From: Bradyrhizobium roseum
GTDB lineage: Bacteria > Pseudomonadota > Alphaproteobacteria > Rhizobiales > Xanthobacteraceae
Assembly (NCBI RefSeq): GCF_030413175.1
Contig: NZ_CP129212.1
Coordinates: 124,001-188,000 of the forward strand
DNA: 64,000 bases
Direction of reading: 5' to 3'
The number at the start of each line of letters is the position of its first letter. Positions within the stretch are counted from its first letter, which is position 1. The translations under genes and the position numbers were made by a program. Shown one piece after another: positions 9,111 through 18,496 of the stretch. The notes under the pieces are model-generated. The model searched no databases. It was not told the DNA's origin and was given only the letters and a program-made list of their open reading frames with translations.

Positions 9111-10403
9111 TCATTCCGCCGCAGCCAGTGTCTGCACGGTGGAACGGCTCGCACTCCTCGCTTGTGCTGTCAGCCGCGCACGGCGCTTGCGATACCAGAT
9201 GAAAACTCCGGTCACCGATAGCGCCGCCACGACGATGCCCATCGCCGAGATGAGGATTCGTCCGGGCAGACCGAGAATGCGGCCCGAGTGCATTGGAAAC
9301 TGTGCTTGAACGAAAACATCCGCCGCCGTTCCCTGCCACGGCACCCGCGCGCCGAGCGGCCGACCGTCCTGTCCGTCATAGTAAAGCTGCGCCGGTCCGA
9401 CGCCGCCGGCGCCGTGATCGTCGCCCGGCCGGAAGAAGCTGGCGCTGTAGATATCGTAGAGCTGCGCGTAATAGACGGCCCCCACGGGCTCGGACCAGCC
9501 GCGGCTGCGTCCGTCCGCCTCTCCCTTCGCGATGATGTCGGCGAACGACAGCTTGGGCGTGGCCGGCTGGTCGACCGGCGCGGGCGTGCGCAATTCATAA
9601 GGGGTCGGCGTATAGCTCGATACCGTCTTCATCAGCGGCGAGAACACCTCGAAATACAGGTTGAGCGAAAAGGCCGTGAAGGCGATGACGAACAGCAGCA
9701 GCCACGTCCAGAGGCCGAAGGCGCGGTGAATGTCGAAATTGATCCGGTAGGCGCTGCCCGACGTCTTGATGGCCCAGGCCGGTTTCCATCTGGCCCAGAA
9801 GCCCCGATCGAGTTGACGGGTCACGCTCGCCGCACGCGCGGCATTCGACCTTCGCCGAGCCGGCAGCGTCAGATAAAAACCGACAAAGCAGTCGAGCGTC
9901 CAGACGATGGCAATGACGCCGAGCAGACGCATGCCCCAGCGATCGCTGCCCCAGAACTCGGGGATGTGAAGCGTGTAGTGCAGCTTGTAGAGAAACGAGA
10001 CGAAATTCTCCCGCGTCACCGGCCAGACCGCGCCCCAATGGCGGCGGCCCAGTTCCTCACCGGTGGCGGGGTCCAGGAACACCTGGTTGTACTCGAGCTG
10101 AAAACGTTTTCCGGTCGCCGGATCAAACCTGGGTTCGACAAAGAACGCAAGCGATGCGCCGGATTCGGGCGTGGTCGAAAGATAGTTGACCCTGGCCCGC
10201 GGATCGCGGGCCTCGATCAGCTTCGCAAGCTCGGTAGACGGCTTGGAAGGCCCCTTCGTCTTCGCCTCGGTAAGATGGCTGTTGAGCCATTCGTCGAGAG
10301 CGTGATCCCAGGAAATCACGGCACCTGTCACACCGGACAGGAACAGGAACGCGGCTGTAATCAAACCTGCCCAGCGGTGGGCTATTCCAAATGCGACTCG
10401 CAT
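9111..10403 (-). CDS. PepSY-associated transmembrane protein (iron-regulated membrane protein family)
   Basis: This 430-residue inner-membrane protein has the PepSY_TM layout. The first membrane helix is near residues 12-32, starting in HRWAGLITAAFLFLSGVTGA. A periplasmic PepSY region follows, then helices near 160-185, 225-250 and 370-395. The family is linked to siderophore or ferric-reductase functions and is often encoded beside TonB-dependent receptors. Here the neighbouring receptor is only a remnant (8591-8894), so the protein may be an orphan. No Fur-like site was recognised. The start is an ATG at 10401-10403. The biochemical role is inferred only from the family. Confidence 0.82.
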   Translation of the reverse strand: MRVAFGIAHRWAGLITAAFLFLSGVTGAVISWDHALDEWLNSHLTEAKTKGPSKPSTELAKLIEARDPRARVNYLSTTPESGASLAFFVEPRFDPATGKRFQLEYNQVFLDPATGEELGRRHWGAVWPVTRENFVSFLYKLHYTLHIPEFWGSDRWGMRLLGVIAIVWTLDCFVGFYLTLPARRRSNAARAASVTRQLDRGFWARWKPAWAIKTSGSAYRINFDIHRAFGLWTWLLLFVIAFTAFSLNLYFEVFSPLMKTVSSYTPTPYELRTPAPVDQPATPKLSFADIIAKGEADGRSRGWSEPVGAVYYAQLYDIYSASFFRPGDDHGAGGVGPAQLYYDGQDGRPLGARVPWQGTAADVFVQAQFPMHSGRILGLPGRILISAMGIVVAALSVTGVFIWYRKRRARLTAQARSASRSTVQTLAAAE

Positions 10404-10485
10404 CCCGCTGAATTGTTACAGAGTCGGGTGCGACGCAACACTCTGATTGGGTTGAGTGTCTGGAATTGCTCTATCCAGAAATCTG

Positions 10486-10572
<87 letters not shown>

Positions 10573-10720
10573 CCGGGCGGGTTAGTAAGGAACGGTCACG
10601 CGCTTGTCAAATCGCTTCAATGCGGTCCAAATACGCTGTACAGCGGGCCCACGTTGGCGTATCGCGAATCCGCTAAATCCAACCGATATCGCTCGAATTC
10701 GACCCGCAGGAATTGGCCCC

Positions 10721-11701
10721 ATGACATCGTACCCGGCATCCAACCAGGAAACGCTCGTCACGGTTTTCGGCGGATCGGGGTTTCTGGGGCGCAACGTCGT
10801 CCGGGCGCTGGCCAAGCGCGATTACCGGATCAGGGTGGCGGTGCGGCGGCCGGAACTGGCCGGACACCTGCAGCCGCTCGGCCGGGTCGGCCAGATCCAC
10901 GCCGTGCAGGCCAACCTGCGCTATCCAGCTTCCGTCGAGGCGGCGATGCGCGATTCGCAGGTTGCGATCAACCTGGTCGGCATCCTGACCGAGGGCGGCG
11001 CGCAGACGTTCGACGCGGTGCAGGCCAAAGGGGCCGAGGCCATCGCCAAAACCGCCGCCGCCGCGGGCGCGCGGATGGTGCATGTGTCTGCGATCGGGGC
11101 CGACGAAAACTCGCCCTCGGCCTACGCCCGTGCCAAGGCGGCAGGCGAGAAGGCCGTGCTGGCCGCGGTGCCCTCAGCAACGATCCTGCGGCCGTCGGTG
11201 GTGTTCGGCCCCGAGGATCAATTCACCAACCGGTTTGCGGCGCTGGCCCGGATCTCGCCGTTCCTGCCGCTGGTCGGCGGCGGGGTCACGCGGATGCAGC
11301 CGGCCTATGTCGGCGACGTCGCCACCGCGGTGGCGGATGCCGTCGACGGCAAGACCAAGCCCGGCGCGACCTACGAGCTCGGCGGTCCGGAAGTGCTGAC
11401 CATGCGCGAGATCATGGAAATCATCCTGGAGATCACCGACCGCAAGCGGGCGCTGATTTCGCTGCCGTTCGGGCTGGCGCGGCTGCAGGCGATGTTCCTG
11501 CAATTTGCGCCGGGGCCGCTGAAGCTGACGCCCGATCAGGTGGCGCTGCTGCAGTCGGACAATGTGGTTTCGGATGCGGCCAAGGCCGCAGGCCTGACGT
11601 TCGAAGGGCTCGCCATCACGCCGGATTCGCTGGAGGCGGTCGCCCCGCAATATCTCTGGCGCTTCCGCGCCGCCGGGCAATTTCAGCGCAAGAACGCGTA
11701 G
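10721..11701 (+). CDS. Complex I NDUFA9-family NAD(P)-binding protein
   Basis: This 326-residue atypical short-chain dehydrogenase begins with a Rossmann motif (VTVFGGSGFLGRNVV). It carries SAIGADENSPSAYARAKAAGE in place of the classical YxxxK region, the arrangement found in proteins related to the NDUFA9 accessory subunit of respiratory complex I. A role around NADH:quinone oxidoreductase or quinone metabolism is inferred from the family. I chose the ATG at 10721 because the nucleotide-binding motif follows about 15 residues later. The frame also extends 39 codons upstream without resemblance. The gene stands alone after tRNA-Leu. Confidence 0.87.
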   Translation: MTSYPASNQETLVTVFGGSGFLGRNVVRALAKRDYRIRVAVRRPELAGHLQPLGRVGQIHAVQANLRYPASVEAAMRDSQVAINLVGILTEGGAQTFDAVQAKGAEAIAKTAAAAGARMVHVSAIGADENSPSAYARAKAAGEKAVLAAVPSATILRPSVVFGPEDQFTNRFAALARISPFLPLVGGGVTRMQPAYVGDVATAVADAVDGKTKPGATYELGGPEVLTMREIMEIILEITDRKRALISLPFGLARLQAMFLQFAPGPLKLTPDQVALLQSDNVVSDAAKAAGLTFEGLAITPDSLEAVAPQYLWRFRAAGQFQRKNA

Positions 11702-11785
11702 TTCTTTTAGGGCGGGCTGAGCGAAGCGAGCGGTCAGGAGATTGGTGGGCACGCTTGGCTTTGCCCGTGCTGCGGATTCTCGAAA

Positions 11786-12604
11786 CTACCTTCCCAGCGC
11801 CAGCGCGACCAGGCCGACCGCGCCAAGGATGATGCGCCACCACGCAAAGAACGTGAACCCGTGGCGCGTGACGTAGTTCAGGAACGTCTTGACCACGACC
11901 ATCGCCGTGATGAACGACACCACGAAACCGATCGCGAGGATGCCGACATGGTCGGCCGACATCTCGGCGCGGTTCTTGTAGAAATCATAGGCGAATGCGC
12001 CGATCATGGTCGGGATCGCCAGGAAGAACGAGAACTCCGCGGCCGAGCGCTTGTCGCCGCCGAGCAGCATCGCCGCTACAATGCTGGCGCCGGAGCGCGA
12101 CACGCCGGGGATCATCGCCACGCATTGCGCGACGCCGATCCACAGATACATCATGAGCGGATAGCGCGTGGCGTCGTCATGATGCGGCTCGAGATCGAGC
12201 TGATCGACCCATATCAGGATCGCACCGCCGACGATCAGCGTGAAACACACCACCCACGGATTGAACAGCAATTCCTTGATGTATTTGCCGGCGGCGAGGC
12301 CGACGACCACCGCCGGCAGGAACGCCACCAGCACGCCGATGACGAAGCGCCGGTCGTCCGGATTGCTGAACATGCCGAGCGCCACGCGCCACAGCTTGAA
12401 GAAATACAACATCACGATCGCAAGGATTGCGCCGAGCTGGATCAGGATCACGAAACTCTGCCAGAAGGCGCCCTCGCCAAGGCCGAAGAAGCGTTGCGCC
12501 AGCAACATGTGACCGGTAGACGAAACCGGCAGGAATTCCGTGATACCCTCGATGATGCCGAGAATCACCGCTTTCACTGCATCAGACATCATTCTGGGGT
12601 CCAT
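11786..12604 (-). CDS. uppP: Undecaprenyl-diphosphatase UppP (BacA)
   Basis: This inner-membrane phosphatase recycles undecaprenyl pyrophosphate to the phosphate carrier needed for peptidoglycan and O-antigen synthesis; overexpression gives bacitracin resistance. Both family signatures are present: the glutamate-rich IIEGITEFLPVSSTGH near the N-terminus and PGVSRSGASI near the middle. About eight hydrophobic segments are visible. Possible starts are GTG at 12610, ATG at 12604 and tandem ATGs at 12592 and 12589. None has a strong ribosome-binding site; the last two give the usual family N-terminus (MMSDAVKAVILGIIEG). Confidence 0.95.
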   Translation of the reverse strand: MDPRMMSDAVKAVILGIIEGITEFLPVSSTGHMLLAQRFFGLGEGAFWQSFVILIQLGAILAIVMLYFFKLWRVALGMFSNPDDRRFVIGVLVAFLPAVVVGLAAGKYIKELLFNPWVVCFTLIVGGAILIWVDQLDLEPHHDDATRYPLMMYLWIGVAQCVAMIPGVSRSGASIVAAMLLGGDKRSAAEFSFFLAIPTMIGAFAYDFYKNRAEMSADHVGILAIGFVVSFITAMVVVKTFLNYVTRHGFTFFAWWRIILGAVGLVALALGR

Positions 12605-12767
12605 TTTCACTGCAAAAAGGCGCGCTCTTCTCGCCTATTCGCCTCGCTGTCGCAATCGCAAAAAAACGCCAAACATTGGTTGCCTGATGCGCCTGCTTGG
12701 CTAGTGTCCCGATTCGCATGGCGAGGGCTGAGGGTTCCTCACGCCGCGGTTTCGATTTAAGGATTTC

Positions 12768-13460
12768 ATGTACACGCTCTATCACCATCCGTTCTGTCCG
12801 CATTCGCGCTTCATTCGCCTGGTGCTGGGCGAACACGGCCTCGATGTGCGCCTGACGGAAGAACGCGCCTGGGAACGCCGCGAGGCGTTTTTGCTGCTCA
12901 ATCCCGCGGGCACCACGCCGGTGTTGATGGCGGACGGCTTTCCGCCGATTCCAGGCGCCGGCATCATCGCCGAATATCTCGACGAGACCCACGGCCTGGA
13001 GGCCGGCGAGCGGCGGCTGCTGCCGGCCTCGATGGCCGAGCGCGTCGAGGTACGCCGGCTGATGGCGTGGTTCAACGACAAGTTCTTCGAGGAAGTGTCG
13101 AATCCGCTGGTAACCGAGCGCATCTACAAGCGTTTCATGGGCGAGGAGAACGGCGGCGGCTCGCCCTCGACCGACGTGATCCGCGCCGCCAAGGTCAATG
13201 TGCGCTATCATCTGGCGTATATCGGCTGGCTGTCGCAGACTCGGAATTTCCTCGCCGGCGACCGGCTGACCTACGCCGACCTCGCCGCCGCGGCGCATCT
13301 TTCGGCGATCGATTATCTGGGCGACGTGCCATGGTACGAGGACGAGGCGGCAAAGGCGTGGTACGCGCGGGTGAAATCCCGCCCGTCGTTCCGCCCGCTG
13401 CTGAGCGAATGGCTGGCGGGGGTGCCGGCGTCGCGGACCTACGTGGACCTCGACTTCTGA
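12768..13460 (+). CDS. Glutathione S-transferase family protein
   Basis: This 230-residue protein has the GST fold. The N-terminal thioredoxin-like domain has [17 protein letters not shown], where a Cys-Pro-x-Ser pattern provides the likely glutathione-activating residue. The Pro-Val of [10 protein letters not shown] follows, and the C-terminal helical domain begins near residue 95. [19 protein letters not shown] is the usual GST_C motif. The substrate is unknown. AAGGA precedes the ATG by a good distance. queG overlaps the 3' end and is likely co-transcribed. Confidence 0.88.
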   Translation: MYTLYHHPFCPHSRFIRLVLGEHGLDVRLTEERAWERREAFLLLNPAGTTPVLMADGFPPIPGAGIIAEYLDETHGLEAGERRLLPASMAERVEVRRLMAWFNDKFFEEVSNPLVTERIYKRFMGEENGGGSPSTDVIRAAKVNVRYHLAYIGWLSQTRNFLAGDRLTYADLAAAAHLSAIDYLGDVPWYEDEAAKAWYARVKSRPSFRPLLSEWLAGVPASRTYVDLDF

Positions 13461-14605
13461 ACGAGGCCGTCAAGCTCTCGGCTGCCGACCTGAAGACCGC
13501 GCTCGCTCACGAAGCGCGGAAGCTGGGTTTCGACTGCATCGGCGTCACCGGCCCCGACGCGATCACCCAGGCCGGCGAATATTTTCGCGCATTTCTCGAC
13601 GCGGGCGGACACGGCGACATGGATTGGCTCGCCGCCAATCCGGAGCGGCGCATGGATCCGCGCCTGCTGTGGCCCGGTGTACGCTCGATCATCATGCTCG
13701 GTGTCAATTACGGCCCCGATGAAAATCCGCTCGATATTCTCGAGGCGCGCGCGCGCGGCGCCATTTCGGTTTACGCCAAGGGCGATGATTATCACGACGT
13801 CATCAAGAAGCGGCTGAAGACGCTGGCGCGTTGGCTGGCGGCGACGTCAGGCGAAGACGTGAAAGTATTCATCGACACCGCCGCCGTGATGGAGAAGCCG
13901 CTGGCGCAGGCCGCAGGCCTCGGCTGGCAGGGCAAGCATACCAATCTCGTTTCGCGCGAACTCGGCTCCTGGCTGTTTCTCGGGGCGATCTACTCGGCCG
14001 CCGACCTGCCGCGCGACGAGCCCGACCGCGATCACTGCGGCTCCTGCAATGCCTGCCAGGAGATCTGCCCGACCGCGGCGTTCCCCGCGCCCTACCAGCT
14101 CGATGCGCGGCGCTGCATCTCCTATCTCACCATCGAGAACAAGGGACCGATCCCGCACGAATTTCGCAAGGCCATCGGCAACCGCATCTATGGCTGCGAC
14201 GATTGCCTCGCCGTGTGCCCGTGGAACAAGTTTGCGCAGGAAGGCCGCGAAGCGAAGCTTTCCGCGCGCGACGAACTGCGCGCGCCGCGGCTGGCGGATC
14301 TCGCGCGACTCGACGATGCCGCGTTTCGCACGCTGTTCACCAAGTCGCCGGTCAAGCGCATCGGGCGCGACCGCTTTGTCCGCAACGTACTGATCGCGAT
14401 CGGTAATGCCGACGATCCATCGCTGGTGGTGGAGGCCAAGCGATTGCTCGACGATGCAAGCCCGCTGGTGCGGGGGGCTGCGGTGTGGGCGCTGGCGCAG
14501 CTGATGACACCTGATTCCTTTGACGCATTGTCGATGCAAATCGCAGCCCGCGAGACCGACGCCACTGTCCGGGCGGAATGGACGGATTGCGCCGCACACC
14601 CTTGA
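13409..14605 (+). CDS. queG: Epoxyqueuosine reductase QueG
   Basis: QueG reduces epoxyqueuosine to queuosine in tRNA, using cobalamin and two 4Fe-4S clusters. The N-terminal cobalamin-binding region is followed by the cluster-binding cysteines ([14 protein letters not shown] and [14 protein letters not shown]). A C-terminal HEAT-like repeat follows ([18 protein letters not shown]). The start is uncertain. No ATG, GTG or TTG lies between the GST stop and the conserved [20 protein letters not shown]. The nearest ATG in frame, at 13409, lies 52 bases inside the GST gene and gives 398 residues, slightly longer than usual. A CTG at about 13458 is the alternative. Confidence 0.92.
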   Translation: MAGGGAGVADLRGPRLLNEAVKLSAADLKTALAHEARKLGFDCIGVTGPDAITQAGEYFRAFLDAGGHGDMDWLAANPERRMDPRLLWPGVRSIIMLGVNYGPDENPLDILEARARGAISVYAKGDDYHDVIKKRLKTLARWLAATSGEDVKVFIDTAAVMEKPLAQAAGLGWQGKHTNLVSRELGSWLFLGAIYSAADLPRDEPDRDHCGSCNACQEICPTAAFPAPYQLDARRCISYLTIENKGPIPHEFRKAIGNRIYGCDDCLAVCPWNKFAQEGREAKLSARDELRAPRLADLARLDDAAFRTLFTKSPVKRIGRDRFVRNVLIAIGNADDPSLVVEAKRLLDDASPLVRGAAVWALAQLMTPDSFDALSMQIAARETDATVRAEWTDCAAHP

Positions 14606-14639
14606 TTTCGCCTCGCGGTTTCCGTCATGTTCTGCGGGC

Positions 14640-15440
14640 ATGACAGAAAGCCAGCCCTTCTTCGCCCAACGCGGCGACGCCTTCATCCCCAATCCAGTTT
14701 CCAACGGCCCGTGGGACCCGAACTCGATGCATGGTCGCGTCGTGATCGGTCTGCTGGCCCATGTGATCGAGGCGCGTCACGGCTCCGATGACTTCGTGCC
14801 GGCCAGGCTGACGGTCGATATGTTCCGGCTGCCGAACATTTTGACACCCGTGGAAGTCACCACGAACCTCATCCGCGACGGCAAGCGCATCAAGGTGGTG
14901 GAAGCCGCATTCGTTTCCGGCGGCACCAGCATGGCGCGCGCCTCCTGCCAGTTATTGCGCAAGACGGAGAACGCGCCCGGCAACGTCTGGTCGCCCGCGA
15001 ACTGGGATGCGCCGCTGCCCGACGCGATTCCGGCGCCGACCGATCCAAAGCTCGGCATGAACGGCAAGTGGACGACGCGGCCGATCGTGGGCCGCATGGG
15101 CTCATTGGGGCCACGGCGGCTGTGGATGAGCGAAGTGCGCGAGCTGGTCGAGGGCACGCCGATGTCGCCCTTTGTCCATGTCGCCACCGGCGCCGACTTC
15201 GCCAGCCCGTTCGCCAATGCCGGCGACCAGGGGCTCGGCTACATCAACAGCGACGTCACGCTGTACTTGCACCGCATGCCGGTAACGCGGTGGATCGGTT
15301 TCGATGTGGTGAACCATCACGCGTCGGACGGCATCGCGATCGGCGAGTGCTGGCTGTATGACGAGAAGGGCCCGATCGGGACCTCGACGGTAGCCGCGCT
15401 GGCGCAACGCAAGCCGATGACGAACGTGCCGCCGCCGTGA
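14640..15440 (+). CDS. Thioesterase-like (hotdog fold) protein
   Basis: This 266-residue protein resembles the double-hotdog acyl-CoA thioesterase superfamily. The N-terminal half has NGPWDPNSMHGRVVIGLLAHVIE and VPARLTVDMFRLPN. The C-terminal half has GFDVVNHHASDGIAIGECWLYDEKG, the second hotdog with an Asp-Gly catalytic region. The acyl substrate cannot be told from sequence. The ATG at 14640 follows 35 bases after the queG stop on the same strand, so the two may share a transcript. Family members are often annotated only as hypothetical. Confidence 0.72.
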   Translation: MTESQPFFAQRGDAFIPNPVSNGPWDPNSMHGRVVIGLLAHVIEARHGSDDFVPARLTVDMFRLPNILTPVEVTTNLIRDGKRIKVVEAAFVSGGTSMARASCQLLRKTENAPGNVWSPANWDAPLPDAIPAPTDPKLGMNGKWTTRPIVGRMGSLGPRRLWMSEVRELVEGTPMSPFVHVATGADFASPFANAGDQGLGYINSDVTLYLHRMPVTRWIGFDVVNHHASDGIAIGECWLYDEKGPIGTSTVAALAQRKPMTNVPPP

Positions 15441-15467
15441 GGTGAGGCGCGCGACAAAGTCTCATCC

Positions 15468-15571
15468 CGTCATTCCGGGGCATCGCGCAGCGATGAACCC
15501 GGAATCCAACGGGCCGCATCATCGGGGAGAGTTGGATTCCGGGTTCGTGCTGCGCACGCCCCGGAATGACG
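15468..15571. repeat. Intergenic nested inverted repeat (cruciform-capable)
   Basis: The outer arms CGTCATTCCGGGGC (15468-15481) and GCCCCGGAATGACG (15558-15571) are perfect complements. The inner arms GAACCCGGAATCCAAC (15495-15510) and GTTGGATTCCGGGTTC (15531-15546) are also perfect. The element fills the gap between two converging genes, so it could end both transcripts as RNA. The layout matches the mobile-like palindromic repeats common between genes in Bradyrhizobium relatives. Confidence 0.85.
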
Positions 15572-15593
15572 GAGAAGAGGAAGTGTGATAACT

Positions 15594-16061
15594 CTACACC
15601 AGGTGCCGCTTCATCTCCGGCCGCGCCTTCAGCGCCGCGCCCTGTTTCGCGACGATCTTCGCGATCCGCTCCGGCGCGAACTTGATATCAACGAACGCCG
15701 GCGCGGTGTTGGCGACCTCGTGGTATTCCGCGATCTGGCCGTCGCGCAGCCGCATGATCGCGACGCCCTCGAACATGGCGCGCGCCCCCTCAGCCTCCGG
15801 CAGCGTCGAGCGGTAGCTGAACGTGTAGCGCGCATATAACGTCTTTCCGTCGCTGACGGGGTCGTGCATGTCCCAGCGAAAATCGGTCGCCGTGCGGTAG
15901 AACCAGTCGTCGATCAGGTCGGCGATTTTCGCCCGACCTTCGAACGCGCCGTAGAACACGTCGTGATATACGCCGTCCTCGGTGAACAGTTCCGAGAATG
16001 CCTTGCCATTGCGCTGCTCGACGGCGTCGCAGAAGGCGCGGAGCATGGTGGATGGGTTCAT
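15594..16061 (-). CDS. SnoaL-like / NTF2-fold protein
   Basis: This 155-residue protein has the cone-shaped NTF2/SnoaL fold by sequence (MLRAFCDAVEQRNGKAFSEL, DGVYHDVFYGAFEGRAKI, RLRDGQIAEYHEVAN). Members include ketosteroid isomerases, polyketide cyclases and many proteins of unknown function, so no reaction is assigned. The ATG at 16059-16061 has a strong GGAGG upstream, which decides the start over a longer frame beginning at 16118. Confidence 0.78.
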   Translation of the reverse strand: MNPSTMLRAFCDAVEQRNGKAFSELFTEDGVYHDVFYGAFEGRAKIADLIDDWFYRTATDFRWDMHDPVSDGKTLYARYTFSYRSTLPEAEGARAMFEGVAIMRLRDGQIAEYHEVANTAPAFVDIKFAPERIAKIVAKQGAALKARPEMKRHLV

Positions 16062-16181
16062 GGACGTTACCTCCCCGGCTCGCAGCCGCCATTCCCCGCC
16101 TTGTGCGCAATCGCGCACCGGGGCGGAGAATCAAGTATTCCAGAGACGGCCCCGTTAATCGATAGGCCGCGGCGTACTGGA

Positions 16182-16202
16182 TCGTCCGGTCAAGCCGGAC
16201 GA
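16182..16202. repeat. Short intergenic palindrome
   Basis: The perfect arms TCGTCCGG and CCGGACGA flank a five-base loop (TCAAG). It lies between two minus-strand genes, just downstream of the hydrolase. It has no T-run on either side and belongs to the dispersed short palindromes seen elsewhere in this window. Confidence 0.65.
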
Positions 16203-16226
16203 TGACACCGCAGCCGTGGGAGGAAT

Positions 16227-17021
16227 TCATCCCATCTCCGCCACCGCCGCGATGATCCGCGCGATATCCTGCGGGCGGGACAGGCGATGGTCGCCGTCCT
16301 GGATCATGGTCAGCACGACGTCCTCGGCGGGCAGCCGGTGTGCCAGCGCAAACGCATGTTGCCAGGGCACGTCGGGATCCTGCGCGCCCTGGAGGATGCG
16401 GACCGGGCAGCCGACCTCGATGGCGCTGCCGAGCAGCAGGTGATTGCGCCCCTCCTCGATCAGCGCGCGGGTGATCGGATAGGGCGTGCCGTCGCCATAC
16501 TCCGACGGCCGCATCCAGACGCCCTTGGTCCTGATCTCCTCGCGAATCTCGTCGGAAAAACTGTTCCACATCAGTTGCTCGGTGAAGTCAGGCGCAGGTG
16601 CGATCAATACCAGCCCGGCGAGGTCAGCCGCTTTCGCACCCCGCTCGGCGAGGGCGCGCGCCAGCAAGAGCGCCATCCAGCCGCCCATCGACGAACCGAT
16701 CACGACCTGGGGGCCATGGGCGAACTGTCCGAACACGGCGACAGCCTCTTCCAGCCAGCGCCCGATGGTGCCGTCGATGAAAGCCCCGCCCGATTCGCCG
16801 TGGCCGGAATAATCGAACCTGATACAGGCGCGGCCATGCTCCGCGGCCCAGGCGTCCAGCGCCAGGGCCTTGGTACCCCGCATGTCGGAGTTGAAGCCGC
16901 CCAGCCAGAACAGCCCCGGCGCACTGCCGAGGCGAACCCGGACCGCGATCCGGCGGCGGCCATCGCCCTCGCCCACCTCGATAAACGCCGGTTCCTGGTC
17001 GATTGTCGCTGGATTGGTCAT
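16227..17021 (-). CDS. Alpha/beta hydrolase (ABHD10-like serine esterase)
   Basis: This 264-residue alpha/beta hydrolase shows a nucleophile elbow GSSMGG, an acid in QDPDVPW and a histidine in DGDHRLS, so the catalytic triad appears complete. The N-terminal FWLGGFNSDMRGTKALALD and FDYSGHGESGG are typical of the group that includes mitochondrial ABHD10, a depalmitoylase and glucuronide esterase. The natural ester substrate is unknown. The ATG at 17019-17021 was preferred because the frame upstream to 17096 carries no family-like sequence. Confidence 0.82.
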   Translation of the reverse strand: MTNPATIDQEPAFIEVGEGDGRRRIAVRVRLGSAPGLFWLGGFNSDMRGTKALALDAWAAEHGRACIRFDYSGHGESGGAFIDGTIGRWLEEAVAVFGQFAHGPQVVIGSSMGGWMALLLARALAERGAKAADLAGLVLIAPAPDFTEQLMWNSFSDEIREEIRTKGVWMRPSEYGDGTPYPITRALIEEGRNHLLLGSAIEVGCPVRILQGAQDPDVPWQHAFALAHRLPAEDVVLTMIQDGDHRLSRPQDIARIIAAVAEMG

Positions 17022-17240
17022 GGGATTGCCCTCGCCGGCCGCTTTGTCTGCCGTCGCGCTGAATCGGTCAAGGCGCCCGGTCCCTTGCTTGCGCATCCGC
17101 CCGGGCGGCTATATTTGCGTGACGTGACCGAAATGCCTCGCATTTGACGGTTTTCGGGCGCAGAACATGAGTTCGCTTGCTGTTATCAGCGTATTGCTTC
17201 AAACTGCGGCCCTTCCTTTCACAACTTTGGAGAACTACCC

Positions 17241-17780
17241 ATTCGCCGTCCCAACAGAGCCCCGCCCGCTGCAACCAAAGACGGGCCGCGCACCAATGAC
17301 GATATCCGGAATGCGCAGATCCAGCTGATCGATCAGACCGGCCTCAACCACGGCACCGTCGAGACCGTGGTCGCCATCAAGATGGCCATCGAAGCCGGCA
17401 TGGATCTCGTCGAGATTTCGCCGAACAACAATCCTCCCGTTTGCAAGATCATGGACTACGGGAAGTTCAAGTATTCGGCTCAGAAGAAAGCGGCGGAAGC
17501 CCGCAAGAAACAGAAGATCGTCGAGATCAAGGAGATCAAGCTGCGGCCGATGATCGACGATCACGACTACGACGTGAAGATGCGTGCGATGCAGCGGTTC
17601 TTCGAGGAAGGCGACAAGGTCAAGATCACCCTGCGCTACCGTGGCCGCGAAATGGCGCATCAGGAGATCGGAACCAAGCTGCTCGACAAGGTGAAGGCGG
17701 ATGTCGCCGAGTTCGCCAAGGTCGAGCAGGACGCGCGTTTCGAAGGCCGCCAGGTCGTGATGGTGCTGGCGCCGCGCTGA
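17241..17780 (+). CDS. infC: Translation initiation factor IF-3, with ATT start codon
   Basis: IF-3 keeps ribosomal subunits apart and checks the start codon. The N-domain ([18 protein letters not shown]), linker and C-domain are all present, ending near [10 protein letters not shown]; length is 179 residues. No ATG, GTG or TTG occurs upstream of residue 43. The family N-terminus IRRPNRAPP begins exactly at an ATT at 17241, preceded by TTGGAGAACTACCC with a well-placed GGAG. In E. coli infC the rare AUU start lets IF-3 repress its own translation, and the same is inferred here. A start at ATG 17367 would delete half of the N-domain. Confidence 0.93.
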   Translation: MRRPNRAPPAATKDGPRTNDDIRNAQIQLIDQTGLNHGTVETVVAIKMAIEAGMDLVEISPNNNPPVCKIMDYGKFKYSAQKKAAEARKKQKIVEIKEIKLRPMIDDHDYDVKMRAMQRFFEEGDKVKITLRYRGREMAHQEIGTKLLDKVKADVAEFAKVEQDARFEGRQVVMVLAPR

Positions 17781-17810
17781 CGAGGATACCGAATTTTGTC
17801 TGATGCGAAG

Positions 17811-17846
17811 CGGCCCGTCGGATGATCCGGCGGGCCGTTTTATTTT
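17811..17846 (+). terminator. Rho-independent terminator after infC
   Basis: The stem CGGCCCGTCGG / CCGGCGGGCCG (one G-T wobble) with loop ATGAT is followed by TTTTATTTT. It begins 30 bases after the infC stop. The minus-strand gene at 17860-18285 ends just beyond it. Confidence 0.85.
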
Positions 17847-17859
17847 CCCGAAGCCGCGG

Positions 17860-18285
17860 TCAACTCCGCGAAGCCTGCCAGGTCCCGCTGCAGCGGTCGC
17901 CGGTGATGATGCCGCGCCACGAACCTGCGCCAATGGCCCCGGCGAGTCGGCCGCCGCCACTTGCGGTCGATGCGCCGACCGAAACATTGACCGCCACCAC
18001 GCCGGCACGATTGACCGTCCCCGACACCTGGCCGGCACCCGCCGAAGAGACGCGGCTGCCCATGACCAGGAAGGGCACGCTGTAGGCGGAACTGCAATTG
18101 CCTCGCGTGGTGGCAAAGACCACATTCCAGGTGCCGTCATAGGCGCCGCCGGCCCTCCTGGCCGCGGCATCGGCCCCGCCGGGCGCGGCCGCCACGGCCA
18201 GTGCCGCAAACACGGGGAGCCAGCGCAACGGGCGCCGGCCGGGGAAATCGTTAAAACAGGTCATCAATCGCTGGAAACAGGTCAT
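17860..18285 (-). CDS. Small secreted protein of unknown function
   Basis: The frame encodes 141 residues. A basic N-terminus and hydrophobic stretch (WLPVFAALAVAAAPGGADA) form a signal peptide with likely cleavage after ADA. The mature part has about 95 residues rich in Gly, Ser and Val, with YDGTWNVVF near its start and CSGTWQASRS at the end. These Thr-Trp motifs and two cysteines suggest a small beta-sandwich or barrel with a disulfide. I do not recognise a named family. The first codons contain a near-duplicate (MTCFQRL then MTCFNDF), so the start may be either ATG (18285 or 18264). It interrupts the usual infC-rpmI order on the opposite strand. Confidence 0.7.
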   Translation of the reverse strand: MTCFQRLMTCFNDFPGRRPLRWLPVFAALAVAAAPGGADAAARRAGGAYDGTWNVVFATTRGNCSSAYSVPFLVMGSRVSSAGAGQVSGTVNRAGVVAVNVSVGASTASGGGRLAGAIGAGSWRGIITGDRCSGTWQASRS

Positions 18286-18496
18286 TTCTTTCTGCTCCGT
18301 ACCGAAGAGTAGACGTCATCACCGTTTAGGTAGCGACCCGGCATTCCCCGGTTCATCATTGCCAATTGGCCCGTGCTCTGCCATAAGCCCGACCTTCATC
18401 GCCCGGCTGATCAAGGGCTGCCGTGTCGATGTCCGTGCGGGTTATCTCGGTTTTGAGAAAAACCTGTGCACTTTCAACGCTCTAACGAGCATTTCA

